From: Phyllobacterium sophorae
GTDB lineage: Bacteria > Pseudomonadota > Alphaproteobacteria > Rhizobiales > Rhizobiaceae
NCBI RefSeq assembly: GCF_003010965.1
Contig: NZ_PGGM01000003.1
Coordinates: 248,001-312,000, forward strand
Length of the DNA stretch: 64,000 nt
Direction: 5' to 3'
The position numbers and the translations under genes were made by a program. The notes beneath the pieces were generated by a model. It was not told the DNA's origin, did no database searches, and was given only the letters and a program-made list of their open reading frames with translations. Positions 34,206 through 43,767 of this stretch are shown here, piece by piece (position 1 is the stretch's first letter; every line of letters begins with the position of its first letter).

Positions 34206-35161
34206 TGGAAACCCCGGCGTCTTTGTCTTGGATCGAGCGCCACCTGCAGCAAGTCGCCTATGGCGGCGGTGACCACGAATATCGCCGCCATGACAATAAC
34301 GCCCGCCTCAAGCATGGGAAAATCCCGCGCCTTGGCGGCGTTCAAGACCAGGCTGCCCAACCCTTGTACACCGAAAAGCGCTTCGATAACGACGAGACCA
34401 CCTAGAAGGAAACCGGTCTGAGTCGCCAAAACCGCAACCGTCGTCGCAAGCGCGTTTCTCAAGATGTGTCGAAAAATGACCTTATGGTTGTCCAGCCCCT
34501 TGAGAATTGCGGAGCGCGTGTAATCGGCTTGCTTTGCCTGAACAACGCCGGTTCTCGTCATTCGGGCCACATAACCTGTCAGGTTCAACACAAGAGGTAG
34601 TGCAGGTAAGACAAGATAGTAGCCTGTCGTCCAGAATCCCGCACCGTCAGGAGCCGCGCCGGTGATTGGAAACCAACTCAACCACAGCCCGAACACCATG
34701 AGCAGGATCAACCCGGATACGAAGTCCGGGATGATTGCCAGACATGCACCGGCCAGCACAATGAACCGGTCTGCGAAGCTGTTGGGTTTCAATCCGGCAA
34801 CAATGCCTGAACCGACGCCCAAGGGAACGAGAAACACCAACACGACGGCGGCAAGGGCCGCGGAGTTTTTAAGGCTCTCAAGTACCAAGGGCGCTACGGG
34901 CGCGCGCATCGCAAAAGAGGTTCCGAAATCACCGACGAGGGCATGACTGAGCCAATCCCAGTATTGAACAAGAATAGGCCTGTCTGTTCCGAGCCGCCGG
35001 TTCAATTCGGCTACCGCATCTGTATCGGCGAACGGACCAAGCATCGCCCTGCCGACGTCCCCTGGGAGCACTTGGCCTGCAAGAAAAATGGCAACGCTGA
35101 CCAGCCACAGGGTCAGTATCAGCGTGCCTGCACGTGTGCAGAGATATCGTATCGGCTTCAC
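34202..35161 (-). CDS. dipeptide-type ABC transporter permease, DppB family
   Basis: 319 aa. It has the N-terminal helix (AGTLILTLWLVSVAIFLAGQ), the conserved RLGTDRPILVQYWDWLSHAL block of DppB proteins, further helices and the EAA loop near YTRSAILKGLDNHKVIFRHI. It lies 17 bases after the binding-protein gene and overlaps the DppC-type start. The gene order binding protein, B, C is standard; the ATPases come from the divergent gene at 39204. The substrate is not readable from sequence. Confidence 0.93.
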   Translation of the reverse strand: MKPIRYLCTRAGTLILTLWLVSVAIFLAGQVLPGDVGRAMLGPFADTDAVAELNRRLGTDRPILVQYWDWLSHALVGDFGTSFAMRAPVAPLVLESLKNSAALAAVVLVFLVPLGVGSGIVAGLKPNSFADRFIVLAGACLAIIPDFVSGLILLMVFGLWLSWFPITGAAPDGAGFWTTGYYLVLPALPLVLNLTGYVARMTRTGVVQAKQADYTRSAILKGLDNHKVIFRHILRNALATTVAVLATQTGFLLGGLVVIEALFGVQGLGSLVLNAAKARDFPMLEAGVIVMAAIFVVTAAIGDLLQVALDPRQRRRGFQ

Positions 35162-35178
35162 TGCCTGCGGCCGTTCGA

Positions 35179-36822
35179 TCAGGCGAATGAGACACGATCA
35201 AGAAGGAGGTGGGATATCGCGGTGAACCGGACTCCGTCGACCTTCGAGCTCGTGATGCGACTGTACTGCGAGAAATAACTGATGATCAGTGGCGTCTCAT
35301 CGAGGAGCAGATTTTGAATCTTGCCTGCCGCGATGCGCTGCGCCTGCAGGTCCCGCGCCTTGCTGTAATCCAGCAGCAGCGCGTCATAGGTGGGGTTGTT
35401 GAAATGGGCGGCATTCCATGTTCCTGAACTCTTCAGCGTTGCATTGAGGAATATATCGGGCGTGCCGCGATGCCCGAAATCGGTAATGCCCAGAACCGAG
35501 TCAAGCCATGGCGAGTTGCCGAAGGTTGCCGAGCCGTAGTAGGCATCCTGCGGCAGCACGTTCAGTTTGATATCAATACCCGCCTTCTTGGCAAAGTTCT
35601 GAATGAGAACGGCATAGTCCGGAATGTCGTAGGCGCGCTCAGTCGTGAGGGTCACCTCAAAGCCGTTCGCCACACCCGCCTCGCCAAGCAGTCGTTTGGC
35701 TTCTCCAATGTCCTGCTTACGCTGCGGTACTGATGGATCGGTCGACGAAAACACCGGTGCAAAGGGGCTGTCGTTGCCGACGATCGCACGCCCCTTGAGC
35801 AGCCCCTTTACGATTGCCTCCCGGTCGATGGTAAGTGCCAGCGCGCGGCGCACCCGTTTGTCTTCGAATACCGGCTGATCAGTTCGCAGATGCACTTCAT
35901 CATGGGTGCTCGCCTGAACGCTGATGATTTTGTAGGCCGGATTGCTGCCGACCGCCAAAGCTGACCGCGGTGTATAGGGGATGACGTCGAGCTGTCCTGC
36001 CTGCAGCGCAAGAACCTGGGCCTGGGGATCGTTGTAGAACTTGATCTCCACCCGGTCCGGCAGGGCCTTCTCTCCCCAATAATCCGCATTGCGCACGAAG
36101 CTTGCCCCCTGCTTCGGGAGGAAGGCGTCAAGCTTGAACGGACCGGTGCCGATGAATGTCTTTTCGAAGTCACCCTTGTAGTCTGCGGGCAATATAACGG
36201 CATTTACCACATCCGACGACACATAGAACGGGAAATTGCTATTGGGAGAGTCGAGGTCGAAAGCGACGGTCTGTTCGTCAACGTAGCGTGTGCCCCCCTT
36301 GGAGAGTAAGCCCTTGTAGGCCGACAATGCGGACGAGCCGCTGGCTGGATCGACAAGTCTTTCGAACGTCGCCACAACATCCTTTGCTGTGACAAACCGG
36401 CCATCGTGGAATTTGACGCCCTGCCGCAGTTTGAACGTCCAGGTCTTGGCCGTTTCGTCGGCTTCCCAAGACAAGGCGAGTTTGGGTAACAGTCCGTCCT
36501 TCGGATCGTCCAGCAACAGATACTCGCCGACCTGGCTGATGAGTGCGATGCTTGCGGGATCAGTCACGAGAATTGGATCGATCGCAGCCGTTGGCTGGTC
36601 GAGCGCGACACGGACCGTACCGCCCTGTTGCCCGCCGGCTGCTCGCGCAGAACCGGAAATGCCCAATCCTTGCGAAGTGGCGAATCCGGTCAGGCCGATC
36701 AGAGCGGCATATTTCAGAAGATCGCGGCGTTTGAGGAAACCTTTTTCGTATTCATCCACGGCGACATTCCAGATGTCGCCTGAGAGGTCGCGCAAGGTAC
36801 TGATATCAGAACGCTCGGTCAT
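35179..36822 (-). CDS. ABC transporter substrate-binding protein, family 5 (DppA type)
   Basis: 547 aa. After a 30-residue N-terminal extension comes KRRDLLKYAALIGLTGFATS, which looks like a twin-arginine (Tat) signal with RR at 32-33, cleaved near SARAAG. Tat export of a family-5 binding protein is less common and implies folding before export. The mature protein contains the family pattern TWTFKLRQGVKFHDGRFVTAKDV. It is followed by dppBC-type genes and preceded by a DUF427 gene, in one operon with a luciferase-like monooxygenase. Confidence 0.92.
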   Translation of the reverse strand: MTERSDISTLRDLSGDIWNVAVDEYEKGFLKRRDLLKYAALIGLTGFATSQGLGISGSARAAGGQQGGTVRVALDQPTAAIDPILVTDPASIALISQVGEYLLLDDPKDGLLPKLALSWEADETAKTWTFKLRQGVKFHDGRFVTAKDVVATFERLVDPASGSSALSAYKGLLSKGGTRYVDEQTVAFDLDSPNSNFPFYVSSDVVNAVILPADYKGDFEKTFIGTGPFKLDAFLPKQGASFVRNADYWGEKALPDRVEIKFYNDPQAQVLALQAGQLDVIPYTPRSALAVGSNPAYKIISVQASTHDEVHLRTDQPVFEDKRVRRALALTIDREAIVKGLLKGRAIVGNDSPFAPVFSSTDPSVPQRKQDIGEAKRLLGEAGVANGFEVTLTTERAYDIPDYAVLIQNFAKKAGIDIKLNVLPQDAYYGSATFGNSPWLDSVLGITDFGHRGTPDIFLNATLKSSGTWNAAHFNNPTYDALLLDYSKARDLQAQRIAAGKIQNLLLDETPLIISYFSQYSRITSSKVDGVRFTAISHLLLDRVSFA

Positions 36823-36834
36823 GTTGGTCTCGCT

Positions 36835-37641
36835 TCAATTTGGTGATGAGGTTGCGGGCCACGAAACAGGTGTGCCATCGAGATGGATGCGATCCACGGC
36901 CTGCGGATAGAAAGCGATCAGGCCCTTGATCTTCGGAATTTCGGGAATGGGATCCTTATAACTCCACGCGACATTTTCACGGACAGAGCCATCCCTCAGC
37001 GGCGCGGACCAATATGACGCCACGCCTTTGTAGGGGCATCGCGTCGTCAATTCCGACGGAACCAACCTGTCAAGGCGCACATCCGACGCAGGCAGATAAA
37101 ATCGGGTCGGCAGATGTGTTTCGAACAAGAGCACAGGACGGCGGCTGTCGGCGATCAGTTCACTTTCCAGCCATACCTGGACGTGGCTTGAGCTGTGCAG
37201 TGCGTCGATGCGCGCATACGGGTCGCGCGGATGAACGAAAACCTCCTCGTCTTCTTCGAACCAGTGGTCAACGCTTTTCCAGTCGAACGCCACCCGGCCC
37301 ACGAGCGGCGCGAATGTTTCGTTGGGCGGCGTCACAAAGGACCATGCTGCGCCCTCGGAAAACCTCTCTCCCGTATCGAGGTCCCAGGATCTTGTCTCGC
37401 CGCCAGCAACATGCTGCTTTTTGTAACCGGAAGCTTTGAGCAACGACTGCTTCACCGCGTCGGCGGGAAAGAAATATGTCGGCAGGAACTGGTTCGACCT
37501 CAGCACAAGAACATCGCGGCTGTCGGCGATCGTTTTCCCGGCAAATTCAACGCGAATGCGCTTGGGGCTGTGCAGAACGTTGACAAGCTGCGGTGTGAGC
37601 GGTTCCCGCGGCTGAAGCTTGGGCGAAGGGTCGGTGGTCAT
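36835..37641 (-). CDS. protein with two DUF427 domains
   Basis: 268 aa from ATG 37641; a longer frame overlaps the monooxygenase gene and lacks a ribosome site. Two copies of the same DUF427 unit are visible: NQFLPTYFFPADAVKQSLLK with GVAYWS-like context in the first half, and THLPTRFYLPASDVRLDRLV with CPYKGVASYWS in the second. DUF427 proteins are small beta-rich proteins of unknown function. Here the gene sits between a luciferase-like monooxygenase and a binding protein in one operon, which suggests a role in handling the same substrate. Confidence 0.85.
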   Translation of the reverse strand: MTTDPSPKLQPREPLTPQLVNVLHSPKRIRVEFAGKTIADSRDVLVLRSNQFLPTYFFPADAVKQSLLKASGYKKQHVAGGETRSWDLDTGERFSEGAAWSFVTPPNETFAPLVGRVAFDWKSVDHWFEEDEEVFVHPRDPYARIDALHSSSHVQVWLESELIADSRRPVLLFETHLPTRFYLPASDVRLDRLVPSELTTRCPYKGVASYWSAPLRDGSVRENVAWSYKDPIPEIPKIKGLIAFYPQAVDRIHLDGTPVSWPATSSPN

Positions 37642-37666
37642 GGTCGAACGATGCTCCGTCAGGATT

Positions 37667-39025
37667 TCACGAGACTGCGCGGGCGCGATCGCGCGCTTCG
37701 GCAAAGCGGTTTGCCGGACGCGTCAAGCCAAGGCGGTCACGCAACGTTCCGGGCTCGTACTCGGTGCGGAATAAGCCTCTCCTCTGCAATTCGGGCACCA
37801 CCTTCTCGGCGAAATTGTTCCAATCCTCGGGAAGCAGCGGGAACATCAGGTTGAATCCATCGGCGGCACCCGAAACGAACCAGTCCTCAAGCTGGTCGGC
37901 GATTTGCTCCGGTGGGCCGACGGCGGTCGGCACCGAGCCGCTGTTTGCGAGCTTTCGGGCGATTTCGCGCAAGGTGAGGTTCTGTTTCGACCATTCCTTG
38001 ACACGATTGAGTGACGTGCGCCCGCCATTGAAGGTGCTCTCGTCGGGCAGCGGCGGCAGCGGTCCGTCCGGCGGGTATGAGGAAAGATCGACACCGCTCC
38101 AGCTCGAAAGAAGATCAATGCCGACCTGGTCTGGCAGCAGCGTCTGCAGGTACTCCTGCTTCTCCCTTCCTTCGGCCTCGGATGCGGCGACAATGGGAAG
38201 GACACCCGGCAGGATCCTGAAGCTCTCTGGACGCCTGCCGTGGCGGGCAAGTCTTTGGTTGATATCCTTGCGGTATTGGACGCCCTCTTCCTTGGTGCGG
38301 AATATGGCGAAGTGCACGTCCGCATGTTCAGTGGCGAAATCCTTTCCGGATTCAGACGACCCGGCCTGAACGATCAGCGGGTGCCCCTGCGGCGGGCGCG
38401 GCACGTTCAAAGGCCCGCGAACTTTCAGATGCGGCCCCCTGTGATTGATCGGGTGAACTTTGTCGGGATCGGCGAAATATCCGGATTCTTTGTCGACAAG
38501 CAGGGCGTCATCTTCCCAGCTGTCCCATAGCGCTTTTACAGTGTCGAGAAATTCAGCCCCGCGCTCGTAGCGGTGCGCATGCTCGATGTTTCCATCCCGG
38601 CCGAAATTCTGCGCCTCTTCGTCCATGGCGGACGTAACAACATTCCACGACGCCCTGCCCTTGCTGATGTGGTCGAGTGAGGCAAACATCCGCGCGACGT
38701 TGTAGGGCTCGCTGTAGGAACTGGACGCCGTCGCAATGAGACCGATATGACGGGTCACGCCGGCAAGAGCCGACAGAAGTGTGAGAGGCTCGAGACGGGC
38801 ATTGGCATAGTGAGCAACGCCGCTCCTTACCGAATCCCAGATCGCGACATGATCGGCAAGAAACAGGGTGTCTATCTTCGCCCGTTCTGCCACCAGTGCG
38901 AGTTCGCGGTAGTAGTCGAAATCAAAAACCTCACGTCCGGGTGCCCGAGGATGCCGCCATGACATTCTGTGGTCACCCTGCGGATTGAAGAAAAAAGCGC
39001 TGAGGATCATGTGGTTGAGGGCCAT
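37667..39025 (-). CDS. LLM-class flavin monooxygenase, NtaA/SnaA/DszA family
   Basis: 452 aa luciferase-like TIM-barrel enzyme. The family pattern is complete: FFFNPQGDHRMSWRHPRAP at the start, SSSYSEPYNVARMFASLDHI, SKGRASWNVVTS, and the long insertion and WNNF...VPELQRRGLFR end typical of nitrilotriacetate monooxygenase component A and related enzymes. These use FMNH2 and O2 to cleave C-N or C-S bonds. It is the first gene of the operon with DUF427, binding protein and permease genes, so it probably attacks the compound that the importer delivers. Reduced flavin probably comes from the MsuE-type reductase. Confidence 0.93.
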   Translation of the reverse strand: MALNHMILSAFFFNPQGDHRMSWRHPRAPGREVFDFDYYRELALVAERAKIDTLFLADHVAIWDSVRSGVAHYANARLEPLTLLSALAGVTRHIGLIATASSSYSEPYNVARMFASLDHISKGRASWNVVTSAMDEEAQNFGRDGNIEHAHRYERGAEFLDTVKALWDSWEDDALLVDKESGYFADPDKVHPINHRGPHLKVRGPLNVPRPPQGHPLIVQAGSSESGKDFATEHADVHFAIFRTKEEGVQYRKDINQRLARHGRRPESFRILPGVLPIVAASEAEGREKQEYLQTLLPDQVGIDLLSSWSGVDLSSYPPDGPLPPLPDESTFNGGRTSLNRVKEWSKQNLTLREIARKLANSGSVPTAVGPPEQIADQLEDWFVSGAADGFNLMFPLLPEDWNNFAEKVVPELQRRGLFRTEYEPGTLRDRLGLTRPANRFAEARDRARAVS

Positions 39026-39203
39026 GGCAATTCCTTCCCTGTTGTTCGGGATAAGAACGCCCTGCGAAAACGCAGAAAGAGGTCAAATAATCTCCCGATA
39101 CGAAAAAGATAGAACGCCGCAAACCTTAACACGAGTAATATTGTCGAGTTAATTTGGCACAAGGTTAGAAGCGATTACCCCTTGAAGGCATAGGGAGAAG
39201 AAT

Positions 39204-41000
39204 GTGGTTCCGAACAGCCATGAGCGCCCGCCGGTGCTGCAGATTGACCGGCTCTTCGTGACCTACGGCAGCGGTCAGAAGAGTCTCAGGGCCGTAAACG
39301 ATGTTTCACTGAGCATCGGAGCGGGTGAGGCCTTCGGACTGGTGGGCGAGTCGGGCTCCGGCAAGAGTACGGTCGCGCTTGCCGCCTTGCGGTACCTGCC
39401 GAGCAACGCCCGGTTTCAGTCTGCAGCGCTGAACTTCCAGGGACTCGACCTTTACGGCCTCTCGGCTCCCCAACTGCGCCGACTACGCGGGAACAGTATT
39501 GCCGCGGTCTATCAGCATCCGGGGTCGGCGCTCAATCCCAGCATGACCATAGGCGCACAGATCGTCGAAACGATCGTGCAGCATGCCAAGGTCGGCCGCG
39601 ACGCTGCTCATGAGCGCGCGCTATCGCTCCTTGAACGTGTCGGAATTATCAACCCAGGGCGGGTCGCACGGCTATATCCCCACGAACTGTCCGGCGGCAT
39701 GCAGCAGCGCGCAAGCATTGCGATTGCCATATCGCTCGATCCCGCGCTCTTGATCATGGATGAGCCCACCACCGCCCTCGACGCCAGCATTCAGTCCGAA
39801 ATCATCGCGATCCTCCGCGAACTGAGGTCGAGCAAGGACACAAGCATCCTGGTCATCAGCCACGACATCAATCTCATCCGGCAATCCTGTGATCGCGTGG
39901 CCGTGATGCAGGCGGGTGCCGTCGTTGAGACCGGCAACACCAGCGAGGTCTTCACAAGACCGCGGCACCTCTACACAAAAACCCTGCTAGCCAGCATCCC
40001 AAGGTCGAACCGCGGAAGACAATTGCCCGGCGAGCTTGCGCAGATGGGCGGAAACATCAGCGCTACGACAGAGGCGGTCGCCGTAAAGTGCCATGGCATC
40101 AGCCAGAATTTCGGCAGCCACCCCGTCCTCCACGACATCGACCTCGAAATAGGTCAAGGCGAAACATTCGGCCTCATTGGCGAGTCCGGATCCGGAAAAT
40201 CCACGTTAGCCAGGATAATCATGGGGTTGCAGCCTCCCTCTTCCGGATCGGTCCAGCTTTTTGGCACTCGTGTTGCCGACCGGGTCGAGCGGCGCAGGTT
40301 CGCCGAACGGCGTGACGCCCAAATGGTGTTCCAGTCGCCCGACCGCACGCTCAATCCTCGCCACAAGCTCAAACGGATTCTGGGCCGCCCGTTGAGGCGT
40401 CTCGCTGGCGCACGCCGCGCAGACTTGCAGGCGCAAGTCGGTCGCCTGCTGAACGCGGTCCGCCTCTCGTCCCTTGGTACAGACCAGAAACCACGGTCGC
40501 TGTCGGGCGGACAGCGCCAGCGGATCGCTATTGCCCGCGCATTTGCCGGGTCGCCAAGACTGGTCGTGCTCGATGAGCCGACCTCAGCCCTCGACGTTTC
40601 TGTTCAGGCAACGGTGCTCAACCTTCTCAACGAATTGCAGCGTGAGCGAAAAACCGCGTACCTCTTCATCAGTCACGACTTGCGGGTCATCCGCTACATG
40701 GCCGATCGGATCGGCGTTCTCTACCGCGGCCACCTTGTCGAAGTCGGTGCCGCTGACGCCATTTTTCACGGACCAAACCATCCCTACACGAAGAAGCTTC
40801 TTGCAGCGTCAGCCGAAAGCCCAGCACCGGCTCCCTCAGCGCTGAGGATGGCTGCTGCTAAGGGGCGTGAAGGAAGGGGCTGTATCTACGTGGCTCAGTG
40901 CCCCTGCAGTCTCCTTGTATGCGGCACGTCGCTTCCTCCCGTAAGGACGGTGGATCAGAGCCACAGTATCGCCTGCTGGAGGGACCCGACTGAATTGTGA
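39204..41000 (+). CDS. dipeptide-type ABC transporter double ATPase (DppD-DppF fusion)
   Basis: 598 aa from GTG 39204, eight bases after AGGGAG. Two complete nucleotide-binding domains are fused: Walker A GESGSGKST, LSGGMQQR and LLIMDEPTTALD in the first, GESGSGKST, LSGGQRQR and LVVLDEPTSALD in the second (about residues 310-575). Fusion of the D and F subunits is common in rhizobia. The C-terminal cysteine-rich end seen in oligopeptide ATPases is present but degenerate (CIYVAQCPCSLLVC). It is divergent from the monooxygenase operon, 178 bases away, and should energise the DppBC-type permeases at 33327-35161. Confidence 0.93.
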   Translation: MVPNSHERPPVLQIDRLFVTYGSGQKSLRAVNDVSLSIGAGEAFGLVGESGSGKSTVALAALRYLPSNARFQSAALNFQGLDLYGLSAPQLRRLRGNSIAAVYQHPGSALNPSMTIGAQIVETIVQHAKVGRDAAHERALSLLERVGIINPGRVARLYPHELSGGMQQRASIAIAISLDPALLIMDEPTTALDASIQSEIIAILRELRSSKDTSILVISHDINLIRQSCDRVAVMQAGAVVETGNTSEVFTRPRHLYTKTLLASIPRSNRGRQLPGELAQMGGNISATTEAVAVKCHGISQNFGSHPVLHDIDLEIGQGETFGLIGESGSGKSTLARIIMGLQPPSSGSVQLFGTRVADRVERRRFAERRDAQMVFQSPDRTLNPRHKLKRILGRPLRRLAGARRADLQAQVGRLLNAVRLSSLGTDQKPRSLSGGQRQRIAIARAFAGSPRLVVLDEPTSALDVSVQATVLNLLNELQRERKTAYLFISHDLRVIRYMADRIGVLYRGHLVEVGAADAIFHGPNHPYTKKLLAASAESPAPAPSALRMAAAKGREGRGCIYVAQCPCSLLVCGTSLPPVRTVDQSHSIACWRDPTEL

Positions 41001-41185
41001 ATCCACGTGACCTACGTAAACGTCGGCACCGGGTTCCTGCCCGCATTGGAGAGAACTCCGAATCCACTGCAAAGAAGTTCTAGACAAGGGTCGAACATTG
41101 AAAGCCTATTCCTAGTCAAAAATGTGTTGTTCGCGAATGATAGGCACCGGGCTTGACGGCAGTAACAGGAATGGAACCAGTGCAT

Positions 41186-41323
41186 ATGAACGACCTATCC
41201 AGATATGACGATCTAGACGGAGACGACGAGGCAGCGTGGTCTTGTCACTCTTGTCCCATCAAATATCTGACCGTATTGGCCATAGGAGTTGCGTTCGCGG
41301 TTTTGGTGGCCAAGATACTTTAA
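41186..41323 (+). CDS. small single-helix membrane protein, 45 aa
   Basis: Starts at ATG 41186 with GGAA nine bases before it. An acidic N-terminal half (MNDLSRYDDLDGDDE) is followed by a CHSC pair and one membrane helix (YLTVLAIGVAFAVLVAKIL). An in-frame ATG at 41171 would add five residues but has no room for a ribosome site. No family is known to me. The likely orientation puts the acidic part outside the membrane core. Confidence 0.45.
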   Translation: MNDLSRYDDLDGDDEAAWSCHSCPIKYLTVLAIGVAFAVLVAKIL

Positions 41324-41473
41324 GAGAACGGCTCTAAGTAACAGAAATCTTTGCCAGCAAACGACGCATGACGAGGTTGAGCGGGAGACGGCTTGCAGCC
41401 GCACGTTGCCGACAACTGCTCCCTGTTGTTATGATGCGGTTGGACGAGCTGAATGGCTTTATTGGAGATTGCC

Positions 41474-41869
41474 ATGACATCCGGAACCAGCAAGACGGAC
41501 AGCGAGGCTTATGAGTTGGCAAGCAGGACAGCTGATGCACAGCGAGCAAAGCTTCACGAGTGGCAGCGCAATCAAATCAGTGAAGTCGACATGCAAACCG
41601 GAGAAACCTGGTTTGTTTGGGGCTTTTATAGCGCAATGACGGATGACATCGAACGCCGGAGACGATTGCTGGTGACCCACTTGAACAAAGAGTTTCCACA
41701 CGGGCAAGATAATAAACAACGCGTCGACGAAATCGTCAAAACAGCGGACGAAGAAAACCGTTTGTTCGATGCGATAGCGGCCGCGGGCCGTCAAGCGTAC
41801 CGGGAGGGCGGCGACAGCCATCTGGCAAGCATCGCGACAATCTTTTTGAACGTCATCAGAAACCATTAA
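41474..41869 (+). CDS. hypothetical helical protein
   Basis: 131 aa from ATG 41474, six bases after GGAG. The sequence is hydrophilic and helical (YELASRTADAQRAKLHEWQR, then ERRRRLLVTHLNKEF and DEIVKTADEENRLFDAIAAA), with no signal peptide. No family is recognised. It is convergent with the orphan binding-protein gene, with an inverted repeat between the two ends. A start 21 bases upstream is possible but has a poorer ribosome site. Confidence 0.55.
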   Translation: MTSGTSKTDSEAYELASRTADAQRAKLHEWQRNQISEVDMQTGETWFVWGFYSAMTDDIERRRRLLVTHLNKEFPHGQDNKQRVDEIVKTADEENRLFDAIAAAGRQAYREGGDSHLASIATIFLNVIRNH

Positions 41870-41880
41870 GCGTTTGTACT

Positions 41881-41947
41881 GGAGATCCGAACGCCCTCAA
41901 AAATTACCGCGTGGTAGAAGCGGGTCCGTGATAGTACGCGGATCTCC
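41881..41947. repeat. widely spaced inverted repeat between convergent genes
   Basis: GGAGATCCG (41881-41889) and CGGATCTCC (41939-41947) are exact inverted copies with 49 bases between. The loop is long for a terminator; a transcript hairpin at the ends of both genes is still possible. Confidence 0.4.
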
Positions 41948-41953
41948 TGCTGG

Positions 41954-43585
41954 TCATTTTGAAATGGTCGACAACGGATTGGGGCCGAACGAGGCCAACT
42001 TGTAATCGTGAAGATTCGACCTGTATGCCGCTACTTCGGTTTGCTGGAAAAGCACCACGAAGGGACTGGTGGCGAGAACCTGCCTCTGAAGTTCCCGATA
42101 GGCCTCTGCCCTCTTGGAGCCATTCGATTCCAGCAATGCGGTTTTGGTTTCCTTGGTCAGGTCAGGCACATCCCAGGCATTGCGCCAAGCCAGGGTCTTG
42201 TTGGTACCTTCGTCCGAATTGTTTGGGTTGTTGGTGAAAGTATCGGCATTGGAGTTCGGATCCCAGTAATCCGTTCCCCAGGGTCCAATGAAGATGTCGT
42301 GTGTGCGGGCGCGGTACTTGGTCAGCGTCTGCTTGCCGTCCCCGGGAATGATGTCCAGTTTGACGCCTCCTTGGGCGAACGTCTGCTGCAAGGATTCGGC
42401 TATGCCCGTGACTGGCTGGGTGTTTCGGGCATCGATGGTGACCGAAAAACCGTCTTTCAGCCCTGCCTTCGCGAGGAGCGCCTTGGCCTTCTGGACATCG
42501 AGCTTGTAGGGGTTATCATCGAGTTCGCCGAGGATGCCTTTGGGCAGAAAGGTCTGATGGATCTCACCAATGCCCTTGATCAGTTTTTCGCCGATCGCGT
42601 CATAATCCACGAGATATTTCAAGGCTTGGCGCACTTCCGGCTTGGCGAGGTTGCGGTTCTTCTGGTTGAGGCTGAAATAGTAGATCGTGCCCTTTGGCGC
42701 GCTGGTCGTGGCAATGTTCTTGTTTTTGACGACCTGCTCCAGGTCGTTCGACTCGAGATTGCGCGCAACATCGATATCACCCTTTTCAAGAAGCAGGCGT
42801 TGGGCGGCACTTTCCTTGACGTGACGGTAAATGACACGGTTGAGGGGTGCTTTGGTGCCGTAATAATTGTCGTTGCGTTCAAGAACGATGATTTCGTTTG
42901 CACGCCAGTCGCGGATCTTCCAAGCTCCGGAGCCAGCATATCCCGTCTTGAGCCAAGCGTTGCCGAAATCGTCATTGACGACATGCTCGGAGGCCAGCTT
43001 CTTGTCGACGACCGAAGCAACGGTCGCAGTGAGGCAATTCAGGACGAAGCTTGGCGCATAGGGCTGATCAACCGTGAAGACAAAGGTCGAAGGATCGGTT
43101 GCCTTGGCCTTTTCAGTGACATTGTCGGCCTTCAAGCCGAACTGGGCCAGGATGAGCGCCGGGCTCTTGTCGAGCTTGATAGCGCGCTCAAAGGACCAGG
43201 CGACATCTTCCGCGGTGATCGGATTGCCGGAGGCGAATTTCAGGCCCGGCTTGAGCTTGAACGTATAGGTCAGACCGTCGTCGGAAACCGTCCAGCTGTC
43301 GGCGATATCAGCCACGATCTTCGAAGGATCGTTAATGTCCAGCCGCACAAGCCGGTCATAGGAGTTGCCAGTAATTTCCCCGGAAGAGACTTCGAACGCC
43401 TCGGCCGGATCAAGCGTAATGAGTTCATCAAGCGCAAAGGCTTCTACAAGAGTATCAGGGGGCGTCTCCGCCACTGCTGGGGTGTAAGATGCTGACAAGA
43501 AAATGGTGGCGGCTGATACGGCTGCTAACAAAGCACTCGCTCGGCGTAGCAATCGTTTTCGTGACTTTGAATCAGAATATGTCAT
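41954..43585 (-). CDS. orphan ABC substrate-binding protein, family 5
   Basis: 543 aa from ATG 43585, with AAGGAAG before it. The N-terminus (KSRKRLLRRASALLAAVSAA, cleaved near AVAE) is a Sec-type signal with a long basic region. The mature chain has TYTFKLKPGLKFASGNPITA and other family-5 features, and ends FGPNPLSTISK. No permease or ATPase gene belongs to it directly: the genes upstream on the same strand are amino-acid permeases. It may feed one of the two dipeptide-type importers in the region. A palindrome lies upstream at 43677-43700. Confidence 0.9.
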   Translation of the reverse strand: MTYSDSKSRKRLLRRASALLAAVSAATIFLSASYTPAVAETPPDTLVEAFALDELITLDPAEAFEVSSGEITGNSYDRLVRLDINDPSKIVADIADSWTVSDDGLTYTFKLKPGLKFASGNPITAEDVAWSFERAIKLDKSPALILAQFGLKADNVTEKAKATDPSTFVFTVDQPYAPSFVLNCLTATVASVVDKKLASEHVVNDDFGNAWLKTGYAGSGAWKIRDWRANEIIVLERNDNYYGTKAPLNRVIYRHVKESAAQRLLLEKGDIDVARNLESNDLEQVVKNKNIATTSAPKGTIYYFSLNQKNRNLAKPEVRQALKYLVDYDAIGEKLIKGIGEIHQTFLPKGILGELDDNPYKLDVQKAKALLAKAGLKDGFSVTIDARNTQPVTGIAESLQQTFAQGGVKLDIIPGDGKQTLTKYRARTHDIFIGPWGTDYWDPNSNADTFTNNPNNSDEGTNKTLAWRNAWDVPDLTKETKTALLESNGSKRAEAYRELQRQVLATSPFVVLFQQTEVAAYRSNLHDYKLASFGPNPLSTISK

Positions 43586-43676
43586 TTGAACTTCCTTGTG
43601 CTTTGAACGGAATAGGGCCGAGCAAGCGCCCAACAAACAACGTATCATTCACAAAGAACCTTTCGAGGATTTAAAA

Positions 43677-43700
43677 GCCTAAGTATCAGTATACTTAGGC
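43677..43700 (-). terminator. perfect 10-bp inverted repeat, terminator or operator
   Basis: GCCTAAGTAT and ATACTTAGGC flank a four-base centre. On the minus strand the hairpin follows the amino-acid permease gene and runs into TTTT, which fits a terminator for the amino-acid importer operon. It also sits about 90 bases upstream of the orphan binding-protein gene and could be its operator. Confidence 0.5.
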
Positions 43701-43767
43701 AAATATTTCTTTTTATACTTGTGAAACGCAATTATGCATCCTGAATCAGCCTCGGAAGACGTAGGCT

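Noticed and set aside
42008-43495. 495-codon plus-strand open frame
   Set aside because: Antisense to the family-5 binding protein gene, which has a signal peptide and family motifs; the shadow has none.
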